A stretch of DNA of 64,000 nucleotides from positions 10,691,638 through 10,755,637 of the forward strand of contig CM054062.1 of assembly GCA_028641055.1 (NCBI GenBank), written 5' to 3'. A program made the position numbers and the translations under genes. Each line of letters opens with the position of its first letter. Position 1 is the first letter of the stretch. The notes beneath the pieces were generated by a model that was not told the DNA's origin, did not search any database, and saw only the letters and a list, made by a program, of their open reading frames with translations. The DNA is from Alopecurus myosuroides (taxonomy: Eukaryota; Streptophyta; Magnoliopsida; Poales; Poaceae). Below, piece by piece: positions 11,971-22,093 of the stretch.

Positions 11971-12158
11971 TGTTAGGATTTAGGTAAGCTGTAATTAGAG
12001 ATAATCCTTTGTTGTAATAACCACTAACCACACGTGCGGATTCCTTCCCAGTCAACCGATGCGTCGCTCCAGATCGGATGTGTCACTCTATCACGTCCTT
12101 TCCCCTTTATAAATACTATGATCATCAGTGAAAAGATAGAGTTCGATTCATTCTAACA
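11971..12158 (+). repeat. Copia-1 3' LTR
   Basis: This 188 bp copy matches the LTR at 5423-5615, including TGTTAGGATTTA, AGAGATAATCCTTTGTTGTAA and the terminal CTAACA. It is followed by the pentamer CATTC. Confidence 0.85.
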
Positions 12159-12202
12159 CATTCATGTAGGGCTATACAAGGTAGATGAGATGATGTGGCG
12201 TG

Positions 12203-13199
12203 ACAAGGCTAGTAGAAGGAGTCGAGTCCCCAAGCCAGCCCCTTGAGAGTCGTTTCAGGAAGAAGCTCCTGCCCTGCCCGAACCTGTCTCTTCTCTGCCG
12301 GCGGCGCCAGATGGAGACGAGACCGGGGAGGTGCTCGGAGCGCTGTACATACTAGTAGTAGTGGTAGCTGTAGTTCTAGGTTGGTGTTTCCCTACGTGGA
12401 GTCTTGGAGCAAAGCACCAGAGTTTGGCCAGATCTGGTGTGGGTTAGGGCTCATCTTCTCCATTTCCTTGCTCTGGAGATCGGGGGTTGGAGGCGGTGGG
12501 GGTGAGCTTAGGTGTCTCCTTCAATAAGGCCATGGTTCGTGAGACTCAAGGTCTTGCTGCTCAGCCTTGTACTGGTCGCTGTGGTGGCGGGCGGTGGTGC
12601 AGGTCAGAGAGAGCTGGAGTTTCAAGGGAAGACTGGGAGGCTGCGTTGTGGAGTTATTGCTCGGTAGCTGGGCTATGCTACCATGATTTTGGGCCGGTGA
12701 GGCGGCCGCTCCACACATGGAAAATCGAAGTTGAATCCATGAAGATCTTCGGGAGCCTATTCTCAGCAGTGAATCCTCGACGGTCGATGGCCGTCCTGCT
12801 GTTGATTCTTATGGTTGTAGGGCAGCCACTCCCACCTTGGACGTCAGCAACAAGCTGGCGGAAGGATCTATTCAACCTCCAGGCCTTTGTGCCATTCTGG
12901 AGGCCCTCTAGCTCCGGCGCGGTGTGCTCCCGCCGTCACCCCAAGTGGCCGCGTCCCCGGTGGTGTTACGGTCGATCGCCGTCGGAAGCTTTGCCAAGAA
13001 CGCGGTGGAGTAGGAGCAGGAAGAGGATCTGGACTGGATTGTTTTTTATTTTAATTCCAGGATCTTTGGTGTAAAAGTTGAGGGCCATGTTTTATTTTCT
13101 TTCTCTTGTAAGGTCCTCCATGTAAATTGTACTCCACCGACGATGGTATAAATGCAACTATCGGGGTCCTTCGAGACCCCTCTTCCCGTTCAAAAAAAA
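12203..13199 (+). mobile_element. Non-LTR retroposon with 16 bp target duplication
   Basis: A perfect 16 bp direct repeat GAGATGATGTGGCGTG flanks the unit (12187-12202 and 13200-13215). The 3' end is a run of nine A residues, so it was inserted by target-primed reverse transcription. The roughly 1 kb body is GC-rich, with several open frames but no reverse transcriptase or other known domain. It is probably a non-autonomous LINE derivative mobilised in trans. Confidence 0.75.
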
Positions 13200-13505
13200 G
13201 AGATGATGTGGCGTGTCACATATTCATGGATGAGCCAGTGCTAGTGGACAAAGTTTGGTTGTCGAACCAATATTAATGGCGAATTCATCCACTTTCTTAG
13301 GGTGGGGCTGGCTTATATTGGGCTGGATCTTTTTTTATCTTTTATATTGGACGGTGGTGGGGCCGACCTCACACTAATGAGTACTACTGCATCCGTCTCT
13401 AAATATAAGATGTTTCGTTATTTTTCATGTTCACATATATCTACACGTATCTAGACAATATATATATCTAGACAATATATATATATATAATATTCACTTA
13501 TATTC

Positions 13506-15204
13506 GTGGGTTCCGTTGGTGAGAGCCAAGTCGCAGATAGGTGTCTTCTCCCGCGTCGTCTAACCTAGGTGGCCCGAGGGAGATCGCAGCCGCCACCTCT
13601 CGCCCCCTTCCCCGTCCCCTCCCCCCCTCCGTCGCTGCCTAAGGTGCGCCAGCAAAGGCTGCGCGATGCCCGTGACGGCGGCGGCGGGGAATTCCGATCG
13701 AGCGGCGGCCGGGACGGTTCCACAGGTGATTTGGTCAACGATCCGCGGCGACGGCGGCGTGGTGTCGCGGGGAGCTGTTGGAGGCGCGGCCAAGGTCGCC
13801 GGAGGTAGCCGTCGCGACCATCGCGTCCCCCGTGACAATCTCCCTGCAGTTGTGGTGATGAGCAGCGGCCAGCTCGGGCCTTGATGGGCTCGGGCGGGTT
13901 CTTCTTCCTCCACGACAGCAGGATGGTGCGTAGTGCACCCAGGGAGCCCGAGCTGGGCACCATGGTGGTGCCGGCGGTTGGCAGAAGTTGACGACGGTCG
14001 TCTTCTTCCTTGGAGATGGCTTGCGTTCGGCGGACCTCCGGTTGCATCTCCGGGGGAAACCTCAGATACCATCGGGATCGAGCGATGGCGGCGTCCCGAC
14101 GTCGTATTCCCTCTTGCGGGCATCTCTTTGGAGTCTTGACCGGATGGAGGGACCAGCGGCGGCGGGGCCGAGGTCGTGGCAGCCTCGACTTTCCGGGTCA
14201 TCGAACCTATGGATCAGGATCTGCAACGGCTTGTGGCGGGGAGGAGGTCGCTGTCGGCAGCTGATGCTGCGTAGCAGCGTGGTTGCTTGCAGCTGGTCTA
14301 GCGGCGGCGCGCTGGCCGCAATTTGCTCGTTGCGGTGTCGTCGACACCGCAGGTGTTTGGAGATGGGGCGGCGGCCCGGCTTCTTCGACGGTGGTGGTCT
14401 TCGTGGTCATGTGGATGATGCGAGGGCCGATCTTCGAGATGGTGATGGTCTCTGGCTTCGTAAGTCACAGTCGATGGCGGTATGGGACGTTCTCTTCTGT
14501 GGTTGCAGAGTTCCGAGGCTGGCGGCGGTATGGGACGCCCCCTACATTTCGAGACAGGGTTCTATTCGATGCAGCAGGTGCTACGCATGACGACTTCAGA
14601 GGAGCTGTCAAGTCATGCCTGGCCGGCGGTGGCGATATGCCTGATCCTGGCAGGTGCTACGCACGACGTTTCTCCGCGCTGTCAAGTCATGCCTGTTGTT
14701 GTTCGATAGAAAGTGGTGTGACAACGCCTAGAGGCAGGGCGGTATGGGATGTCATCGGCCTCCAGTTTCTCCTCCAGTGGTATCTGGCTATTCGTTGGCC
14801 GGAGAGGTGGTGATGGTAGAAGATTTGGTGTCGAGTATACACACTTCAGTGGAAACATCTCTGGCGAAGTTGACACACGCTTGCGTCGTTACCTTGCTGA
14901 AGGTGATGGTTCGAAGCTTGACTTTGGGGATGAAAATCTCGAGCTCGGTCTTTGAGTGGACTCGTCATCATCGGCGCACGTGTGACTTTTTCTTCTTAAA
15001 GGCTTCGTCTAGAAGTTGTGTATGTATCTTTGCTTTTATCTTTTGCCATTAATTTAGAGGTAGTCTAGTGGAGGTGCTCTTGCGAGGCATACGGCCTCGG
15101 GTCTGTTTACTTCGTACTTCGTCAACTCTTATATTAATGAAAAACCGGCAGTGTGCATCAATTTGATGCAGAGGCTGGGGCAGGTTCCCATTTCAAAAAA
15201 AAAA
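13506..15204 (+). mobile_element. GC-rich non-LTR retroposon, 1.7 kb, with target duplication
   Basis: The unit is flanked by ATTCACTTATATTC (13492-13505) and ATTCACTTATACTC (15205-15218), a 14 bp duplication with one change. It ends in an A run after CCCATTTC. The 5' part is a very GC-rich CCGCC-type leader like LINE 5' UTRs. The middle has short internal repeats: GCGGTATGGGA near 14475, 14526 and 14738, and CTGTCAAGTCATGCCTG twice between 14600 and 14700. No reverse transcriptase was seen, so it is taken as non-autonomous. Confidence 0.7.
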
Positions 15205-15215
15205 ATTCACTTATA

Positions 15216-15339
15216 CTCACTCCGTTCAATAATAGATGACTTCTACATATCTAGATATAGATGTATCTAGACATATTTTAGTGTCTAGATACATCCACAT
15301 ATAGATATGTGGAATTCATCTATTGTTGAACAGAGAGAG
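15216..15339. mobile_element. Stowaway MITE (124 bp)
   Basis: Near-perfect terminal inverted repeats: CTCACTCCGTTCAATAATAG at the left pairs with CTATTGTTGAACAGAGAGAG at the right. The TA duplication flanks it (15214-15215, 15340-15341). The interior also folds on itself around repeated TCTAGA blocks. Confidence 0.8.
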
Positions 15340-15628
15340 TATTTGTTTGTATCCGGACAATTTAAGAAATACGGAGTAGGTAGAATATTTTATATCGGAG
15401 GAACGGAGGGGGTAGTTCAATAGGTCGTGTTGCTTGTACCGGTCCCGCAACCGATCCAGCTCACACATTCCCCGACCGCGCATCCGCCGCAAACTTCTCT
15501 TCACAAACTAACAGCCGTGTCCAGCGACGCGCTCGCCTCGCCGATCTCCAGCCACAATTAGCTGTAGCTAGCCCACCCAAAATTAGCCATGCACTCCTCC
15601 TAATCACTCGTTCCCAACCGCTCCGTAC

Positions 15629-15635
15629 TATAAAT
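15629..15635 (+). promoter_or_regulatory. TATA box of the AG-peptide gene
   Basis: TATAAAT at this position, followed by a C-rich stretch, lies 139 bp upstream of the ATG. That would place transcription start near 15660. The sequence just upstream (from 15415) is free of repeats back to the Stowaway end. Confidence 0.6.
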
Positions 15636-15773
15636 CCCCGTCTCCGCACATCGCCAAAGCCCAAGCTAATCACGAGCACTCCTAATAAACTCGGTCCTCG
15701 CTCGCTGCTCGATCGGAGAGGAATAAACCCGGCCGCTCGCCCGCTCGCTCCCCGCGCCCACCGTACGTACCCG

Positions 15774-15953
15774 ATGGAGATGAAGAAGATGGCCTTCGCC
15801 GCGCTCGTCGTCGCCGCCGCCTCGGCCACCGCGGTGCTCGCCTCCGACGCCCCCGCCGGCGCGCCCGGCCCCGCGACCAGCGGCGCCTCCGCCACCGCCG
15901 CGGCCGCCCCCGTCGCGCTCCTCGTCTCCTTCCTCGCCTACTACCTCCACTGA
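15774..15953 (+). CDS. Arabinogalactan peptide (AG-peptide), GPI-anchored
   Basis: This 59-residue frame has the layout of plant AG-peptides, short cell-surface proteoglycan backbones whose hydroxyproline residues carry arabinogalactan chains. Residues 1-23 form a signal peptide (MEMKKMAFAALVVAAASATA then VLA) with likely cleavage before SDAP. Residues 24-40 are the mature peptide with AP, GP and AT dipeptides (SDAPAGAPGPATSGAS), the known arabinogalactan glycomodules. Residues 41-59 form a hydrophobic tail (APVALLVSFLAYYLH), the signal for GPI-anchor addition at the plasma membrane. The first ATG is used; a second lies two codons on. A TATA box lies 139 bp upstream and no intron is needed. 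The length is normal for the family and no defect is seen. It is the only intact host gene recognised here. Minus-strand frames over it are GC-driven shadows. Confidence 0.9.
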   Translation: MEMKKMAFAALVVAAASATAVLASDAPAGAPGPATSGASATAAAAPVALLVSFLAYYLH

Positions 15954-16150
15954 TTAAATGCGTCGTCGATTCGTTCGTTCTAGGTGGTCTGCTGCTGTGA
16001 TGGAGGGGGGAGAGGAGGAGGAGGAGAGGGCAGCATCGCATTAGTCGTGGCATCTCGAACAATGCGGTGCTGTTTTTTTTTAATCATATTATTGTTAATA
16101 ATTAATTTGATTCATGTTTTATTTATTCGTTATGTAGCGTCTGTTTAATC
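15954..16150 (+). other. Likely 3' UTR of the AG-peptide gene
   Basis: Downstream of the stop the sequence changes from GC-rich to AT-rich, with a T run at about 16073 and AATAATT-type motifs near 16095-16105 that could serve in polyadenylation. No canonical AATAAA is certain. No other feature was seen. Confidence 0.35.
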
Positions 16151-16253
16151 CTATATTATATATAAATCCATCTGTTTCCTTCCACTGTGCTTTGTTCCCA
16201 GTTTCTGTATTTCAACGGAGTCTTGCCATTTTCTTTTGTTGGATTCCTGTTCA

Positions 16254-16355
16254 ACTTCCTCCGAATTCAAAATAATTGCCGTGAAAATAGATGTATCTAA
16301 ATTTAAAATACATCTAGATACGTCCGTTTGAGCGGCGATTATTTTGAGACGAAAT
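16254..16355. mobile_element. Stowaway-like MITE, degenerate
   Basis: The left part CTTCCTCCGAATTCAAAATA and the right part ending TTATTTTGAGACGAAATATG are roughly inverted around ATGTATCTAAATTTAAAATACAT. The right end has lost the GGAGGGAG block. About 100 bp. Confidence 0.45.
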
Positions 16356-16550
16356 ATGTGTTCATGTGTGTGAATTTGGTAGTTCCCTGGCCTCACGAAG
16401 GAGCCCATCTGCCCTATGAGCCTATGATGGCGGGAACCAGGCCGCCCAGTGAGTCGAGATTTCTCCCTGAAATTCAGTTTGGCACCCCGTAGATCAAAAG
16501 GCTCAAAACCTGGATGACACATTTTTGCTAGTGCTAACAAAAACCGTTGG

Positions 16551-16860
16551 GTGAATTCCTTACCGAGCTGGCCTCATTCTGTAATGGTATTATGATGCCT
16601 TATATTGTGGGTGGAGATTTCAATCTTCTTAGACATGCCGGTGAAAAAAATACTCCTTTCCATAGATCGCATGCTTCTGATCTTTTTAATTCGATCATCC
16701 ATTCTCTGGTTTGCGGGAAATTTTTATGCATGATGGATTATACACCTGGTCCAATCAGCAAGCTCATCCTACCATGGAAAAATTGGATCGTATCCTGATA
16801 TATCTCCTGAGTGGGAAACTATGTTTCCTCTAGTTATCTCTTGAATTATTCTGTAGAAAA
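16551..16860 (+). pseudogene. LINE endonuclease C-terminal part
   Basis: The frame reads GEFLTELASFC, then MPYIVGGDFNLLR. The GDFN motif is a catalytic block of the AP-endonuclease-like (EEP) domain that nicks target DNA. A frame change follows near 16720, after which a second frame continues with the LDRILISPEWE-type block. The N-terminal half of the domain is absent because the copy is 5'-truncated. Confidence 0.75.
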
Positions 16861-16886
16861 ACTGAGATTTCGGTTGCTTTAAAAAA

Positions 16887-18595
16887 TTGTATGAGGAGGA
16901 AGAGCTCCAATGGTTTCAAAAATCTCATGCTAGATGGCTCCTGGAAGGGGACCGTAACACATGGTATTTTCATAGGGTAGCTAATGGCCGTAAAAGAAAA
17001 AACACGATGATGAGCCTCAAAGATGGGGAAATTAATATTGAGGGGACTGATGTTATTTTGGAGCATGCTACCTCTTATTATAAGGAACTTTTCGGCCCAG
17101 CTCCTGGCAACCTCATTCAATTTGAGCATAGCCTGTGGGGTGATGAAGAGAAACTTAATGAGGTGGATAATGACACCTTGAATAGGCCCTTTTCTCTGGA
17201 AGAAATCAAATTTGCCCTTTTCTCTATGGATAGCAATAGGGCTCCTGGACCTGACAATATCCCTGCGGAATTCTACCAGCACGGTTGGGAAGTGGTGAAA
17301 TGGGATATCTTTAAGCTTTTCAAATCTTTTCATGAGGGATCTCTTGAGGTCCAACGTTTGAACTATGGAATTATTACTCTTTTGCCTAAAGTATCTGGAG
17401 CTGACAAAATAACTCAGTACATGCCCATTTGCTTGCTTAGATGCATTTACAAACTCCTAACCAAAACTCTTACGATCAGGCTTGAGCCTTTCATGGATAA
17501 GTTGATCAGTATTCACCAAAATGCTTTTATCAAAAAAAAGAAAAAAAAATAATGGATGGGATCCTTTCCCTGCATGAGATTATGCACTATACTCATCTTA
17601 AGAAAAGAGTTGGCATCTTCCTGAAACTGGATTTCGAAAAAGCGTACGACAAAGTTAATTGGGACTTTTTGATCGAGTGCCTTAGGGCCAAAGGTTTCTC
17701 GGAAAAGTGGTGTACTTTGGTTAGACAAATCCTGCATAACGGTACTGTTTCTGTTAAGGTTAATAATCGGGTTGGGCCTTATTTTCAAAGTGCCAAGGGG
17801 GTCAGGTAGGGGGACCCATTTTTCCATTCCTTTTCAACTGTGCTGCTGAGTGCATAACCAAAATGGTGACTACTGCTCAGTCTAATGGCTTGGTTGATGG
17901 TCTGATCCCTGATTTAATTGATGGGGGGGATTGCGATCATGCAATATGCTGACGACACGGTGCTCTGTATTTCCCACGATGAGGACAAAGCAATTAACCT
18001 CAAGCTGCTGCTCTATATGTTCAAACTTATGTCTGGGCTGAAAATTAATTATAAAAAAAGCGAGTTGTTCCTGGTGGGGGGTGATAACAATGTTGCTCAA
18101 TTTTATTCTAACTTATTTGGCTGCAAAGTGGGCTCCTTACCTATGCTTTACCTTGGTGTCCCTGTCAGTTTTAATACCTTGAGATGTGCTGATCTCGAGT
18201 ACATCAATTCGAAGTTTGTGAAAAAGTTGGATGCCTGGGTTAGTCATACTGCTTCCTCGGGAGGCAGACTCATTTTGGTTGATTCCAGCCTCTCCAATTT
18301 GCCTTCTTATGTTATGTCGATGTTTCTCCTAAACAAAACTTTTATTGAAAGAATTGATAAACACCGGAGACGTTTTTTCTGGCACGACAGTAAAAAAGAA
18401 AGAAAGGTTATTACATGGTCAAGTGGTCTAGAGTTTGTCGTTCCAAAACCAAAGGGGGTTTGGGTATTAAAGACATTAGAAGGCAGAATATTAGCCTGCT
18501 CACTAAATGGTGGTGGAAGATCGATAAATTTGATGATATCTGAAAAAGAATTATTAAGAAGAGATACTTGCATAATAAAACCGTGGCTAATGTGA
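16887..18595 (+). pseudogene. LINE reverse transcriptase, frame-broken
   Basis: This would copy LINE RNA at the nicked target. Motifs in order are WLLEGDRNTWYFHRVANGRK, NRAPGPDNIPAEFYQ, LNYGIITLLPK and MPICLLRCIYKLLTK up to 17552, where an A-rich slip (AAAAAAAGAAAAAAAA) shifts the frame. The next frame (17552-17809) has the motif A block FLKLDFEKAYDKVNW. A third frame from 17918 has the catalytic box MQYADDTVLC, LSGLKINYKKSE-type sequence and YLGVPVSFN, and ends at a stop at 18593-18595. All catalytic motifs survive, but at least three frame shifts or stops make it inactive. Confidence 0.85.
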
Positions 18596-18786
18596 AGGGC
18601 GGGTTCTCGGACTCTCCCTGTTGACAAGCTCTCCTGAAAGTTAAAGATAGTTACCTGGCTGGTAGAAAAGTATCCTTGGGGTGTGGTAATATCACTAGAT
18701 TTTGGCATGACAATATTGGTGATAATCCTCCTTTTAGTTTGCAATATCCTACTCTCTTTTCTATTTGCTAGAATCAGGATTGTACG

Positions 18787-19572
18787 GTGCAAGAGGCCTT
18801 GAGATGTGACTTAAATCTTCCTTTTAGAAGAAATTTACATGGTGACCTACTGGATCAGTGGGTTGGGATCAAACAGAGGCTGGGTGAGATGCATTTCGCG
18901 GATACTCCTTATGTGGTTTCCTGGAAGCTTAATAATAATGGTATCTTTTCGACCAAGTCTGTTTATAAGTTCTTAGAAAATGGGTTGTCGGGTGCTAATA
19001 ACAAGGAGATTTGGAAAGCTAAGCTACCTTTGAAAATCAAAGTGTTCTTGTGGCAGTTGTTTAGGAATTCCTTGGTTACTCGTGATAACATGAAGAAGAG
19101 AAATTGGCCTGGTAATCCAACCTGTTCCTTTTGTCGACAGTTGGAAACTGTGGAGCACCTTTTCTTTACTTGCCCCATAGCGAGATGCACCTGGGGGATG
19201 GTTAGGCAGACAATGGGCACGCAAACCTGCCCTAACTCTCTTTGGCAGGCCTTTGCTTGGTTTTACTCTAACTTCCCTGGAGGGAAACAATTTTACATGG
19301 TTGGTTTAGCTGCTATTTGCTGGGGTATTTGGAAAACCCGTAACATAGTTACTTTTGATAATCATGTCATGCAGTCCCCTTTTGAGGCTTGTTATGTAGT
19401 GGCTTCGCTGTTGATTTACTGGGCAGGTTTGCAGATGGAGGAGGGCAAGGAGGTTTTGGTGTCGCAAGCGACGAAGCTGATGCAGGTGACGGCTGATCTC
19501 TACCCTCGAGCTAGGTCTGGAGCTCGCAATGAGATCAATCCGATGACCACCCTGATGATCTCTAGCGCCTGA
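18787..19572 (+). pseudogene. LINE C-terminal zinc-binding (zf-RVT) region
   Basis: An open frame of about 261 codons holds the zf-RVT block: KLPLKIKVFLWQLFRNSLVT, then the cysteine-histidine set CSFCRQLETVEHLFFTCPIA, then IWKTRNIVTFDN. This domain sits downstream of the reverse transcriptase in plant LINEs and is thought to bind nucleic acid. It ends at TGA 19570-19572, followed by a roughly 320 bp 3' UTR and the A tail. It is the least damaged part of this LINE. Confidence 0.8.
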
Positions 19573-20259
19573 AGCCCTGACAAAAGTTGCTGTGGGCAGT
19601 TTGGTTGTTGTGAGCTGGGTGATGTTCGGTGTTTTGGTGCCGCTGCTGGTGTTAGCACCTGGAGACTCTGTTGTTTTGCTTTATTTTGGTGTACTCCTGG
19701 ATTTGTTTCCTTTTATGTCTGTGTGCTGAACCTTAGGTGGCAGTAGGTTTTCGTCCCATAGTGGATTCTTTCGAGTCAAGGGATCCTCAGTGGGTTTCCT
19801 ACTGCTGTTCCAACTCGCTTCTCCCCCTGTTGTCTTTTTGTCGTACTCTGTATTTCCGTTTTTTGTTAAATGGAAAGGGGTGTGAGGCCCGGTTGAAAAA
19901 AAATCGTTGGAAACTCGAAAATAGTCATTGCTGTTACCTGTTCTCAAATTTTCTTTAACGTACATTGTAGTTTGATTTAGAGATGTGTAAAGAAAAGGAG
20001 CATAAAAGGCGTACATGCAGAAGTACATATGCCGACGGTTACAGTATACAACTGTCGGACTTAGGATTTAGTAATGGGTATGCCACACAATAAAATGTTA
20101 CAAATTTGATGGAAAACGCTGCCAATCTTCCGGGGGATCGCGCGTCTTGATCCCCCGCCTCGCTGGCACGCACGCGGGAGAAGAAGGTCCACCTTATCCG
20201 CACGCCATCTTCCTCAACCGCACACACCCGTCCTATCTCACTTCCTGCTACCGACGGAG

Positions 20260-20577
20260 ATGGCTTCCGCGCGCAAGGACGCAGCCATGGCCGGGGTCCG
20301 CTACGCCGGGCACCTGCTTCCTCGCCGGCAGCTGCCGGCCCGCCGCCGTGAGCACGCTCCGGCCCGTCCTCTCGGCCGTCTCCCACCCGCCAAGGCCGAC
20401 GCCGTCCTCGCCCTTCCTCCCCGTGGTTGTGCTACTCGTCCAGTGCCCTCGACGACCTCGGAGACGACGGCCGGCGTGAGGCGTGGGAGGCGCCGCCGGA
20501 GGCAGAGGCCACGACGCCCTCACTCATCCTCGCCCTTCCTCCTGTGGGTTTTGCTACTCGTCTGGTGGCTTTTTTGA
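20260..20577 (+). pseudogene. GC-rich coding-like fragment, function unknown
   Basis: A 105-codon frame starts MASARKDAAMAGVRYAGHLL and is rich in arginine, proline and alanine. An alternative frame over the same bases reads equally well. No domain was recognised. The abrupt GC-rich block inside a possible Mutator-like element suggests a captured gene piece, but a chance open frame in GC-rich DNA fits as well. Confidence 0.25.
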
Positions 20578-20699
20578 CCGTGCTCCTATGGAAGCACGGA
20601 GGTGCTCCCAAGTCCGGCGGTTGTGTTTTGCGTTTTGGTCAATTTTCACGGTGACATGAGAATTTTGCTACATAACTGTATTTGTGTTGGTATTTTAGT

Positions 20700-21010
20700 A
20701 TAATTTTTTTGCTACGAGAACTCCGGCAATTTGTCCGGCGAGGTCAACTATTTGCTACAATACAACATTTTTTTTGCTATAATTATTATAATTTTTTGCT
20801 ATTGTAGTACAATTTTTTTGCTATAAGATTTTTCGGCGATGTCTCCGGCGAGAGCCTACCGGCGAGTTGATTTTTGCTACAATAGTACTTTTTTAATTGC
20901 TACGGTGTCTCCGGCAAGATCTCCGGTGAGGTCTCCGGCGGGGTTTGGCTTTTTTTCTATTTTCTGGAATGAAACGTCTTTTTGCTACATGGGAGCGAAA
21001 GCGGGACTTT
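20700..21010. repeat. Degenerate TTTTTGCTAC / TCCGGCGAG array
   Basis: The motif TTTTTTGCTA(C/T) recurs about nine times with irregular spacing, alternating with TCCGGCGAG-like blocks. The pattern is clear by eye but the units are of uneven length. Confidence 0.6.
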
Positions 21011-21215
21011 TTTCTTTTGCTACGGGAGTAAAAGCGGGATTTGGGGAGAAAATGGGATATGTGTCGCCACGGGACCCGGGATGGAAAAGTTTGATACCCC
21101 GGGAGACGCTCAACACTATCCAAATTTGATACATAATTGTAAATTTTCATTGTATATATAGAAGCAATAAATAATATATAATTCCGACGAAATTCGCAAA
21201 TTACCCATTCTCAAA

Positions 21216-22078
21216 AAAAAAAAAAAACGTAGATCACCGTGCAGCCTGTCTCCTTGTTGTCGTGGAATCTAGAGGGTTGGCGAAATATACAAACTTGCTG
21301 TTTGCAGCGGCCGGCGAGGTGGGCGGTCGAGATGACAAAGAAAAATGACGTCCAAATCCAAGTGCGGCGGGAACAGAGGGAGTAGCTATTTTCTTCTTCC
21401 CCCTATCGATCACAATGTCGCATCGCTGATTGCACTGCATGGTCTGTCGCTGCGCCAGGCCGGCCTGCTTTCAAAGAGATTCTGCTTGGGCTGGGCTGTA
21501 GGGTATGCCACAGGTTCGCCAGTAAAAACTGTCCATTCAAACCAGACTCTCAAAAAAAAAAAAACAACTGTCCATACAAACCTAGCACCAAGGTCCTCAC
21601 AAAATAGAAATATTACAGAAGGGCCCATGAGAAACGAATATCTTACTGCCTAAACTTGAGGAAACACCAACGCTAACTGGATTTGTGAGCCACAGTAGCA
21701 CAAGCCACAATATATTGGGAAAAAACTTGAGGCAATTAACACCCAAAGCCCAGGAGACTCGTACTTTTCATGAACCGGATATTAGTGGTAGCCAGGAAAG
21801 AAGTATTGTCAAATACCCCGCCGTTAACGGAGATTTATGATGAAGCGAATTATCAACCTAGATGTGTGTTTTTCTACGATGAAAGTCGTTCCGTCATAAA
21901 TGTGGTGCAATCACATTATGAAAAGTTTATGCATATTAATTGCACAAAAAATGTTCCATTTTATCATAAATAAAATAGATCATCGGTACATAGACACTGC
22001 TCACTGTAATTCCTCATGTCGGGTCTTGGTATATAGTATATGCCATCGTGATAGGTGTCACCTTTCATACATAGATAA
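21216..22078. other. Spacer with a Stowaway-type end and A runs
   Basis: AACAGAGGGAG followed by TA at 21372-21384 resembles a Stowaway right end; no left partner was found. A runs at about 21213 and 21551 may be old retroposon tails. A 67-codon frame at 21770-21973 has no recognised domain. No gene supported. Confidence 0.35.
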
Positions 22079-22093
22079 GTCCTCGTGCCGCAC

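Larger units (their letters stand above)
5423..12158 (+). mobile_element. Short-LTR Copia retrotransposon (Copia-1), heavily rearranged
   Basis: Two LTRs of about 190 bp beginning TGTTAG and ending CTAACA bound the element. Flanking pentamers CATAC (5418-5422) and CATTC (12159-12163) differ by one base. The purine tract AAGGATTAGGGGAAG lies just before the 3' LTR. Between the LTRs are a gag-pre-integrase-type fragment, a LINE fragment split by a solo LTR, and the Copia reverse transcriptase/RNase H region. The integrase core is missing. Confidence 0.85.
13384..15412. mobile_element. Stowaway-like MITE interrupted by a retroposon and a second MITE
   Basis: The left end CTACTGCATCCGTCTCTAAAT starts after TA (13382-13383). 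A right end GGAGGAACGGAGGGGG finishes at 15412 before TA (15413-15414), and the two are approximately inverted. The unit is split by the retroposon at 13506-15204 and the MITE at 15216-15339. Removing both leaves a few hundred bases, a normal MITE size. The match between the ends is imperfect. Confidence 0.5.
16551..19903 (+). mobile_element. LINE (5'-truncated in the endonuclease domain), with probable target duplication
   Basis: The unit starts inside the endonuclease domain and ends in AAAAAAAA (19896-19903). It is flanked by AAAACCGTTGG (16540-16550) and AAAATCGTTGG (19900-19910), an 11 bp duplication with one change that overlaps the A tail. Domain order is endonuclease C-terminal part, reverse transcriptase, then a zinc-binding zf-RVT region, typical of L1-type plant LINEs. 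Confidence 0.85.
20070..21215. mobile_element. Possible Mutator-like element with degenerate long inverted ends
   Basis: Sequence near 20072-20140 (AATGGGTA, ACAAATTTGATGGA, ACGCTGCC, TCCGGGGG) is approximately repeated in inverted order near 21090-21215. This would suit a Mutator-like element with long, worn ends. Between them are a GC-rich gene-like stretch (20220-20580) and the TTTTTGCTAC array. No 9 bp target duplication was found, so the call is weak. Confidence 0.3.

Noticed and set aside
12487..13074. 195-codon plus-strand frame
   Set aside because: It lies wholly inside a retroposon with target duplication and A tail, and has no recognisable domain.
13560..14201. 213-codon minus-strand frame
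   Set aside because: Composition-driven frame antisense to the GC-rich retroposon leader; no domain.
14283..14813. 176-codon plus-strand frame
   Set aside because: It crosses internal repeats of the GC-rich retroposon; overlapping frames of similar length exist, so it is likely chance.
15461..16062. Long minus-strand frames of 94-144 codons over the AG-peptide gene
   Set aside because: They are Arg/Ala-rich shadows of GC-rich sequence in other frames, have no domain, and overlap a gene with clear signal-peptide and GPI features.
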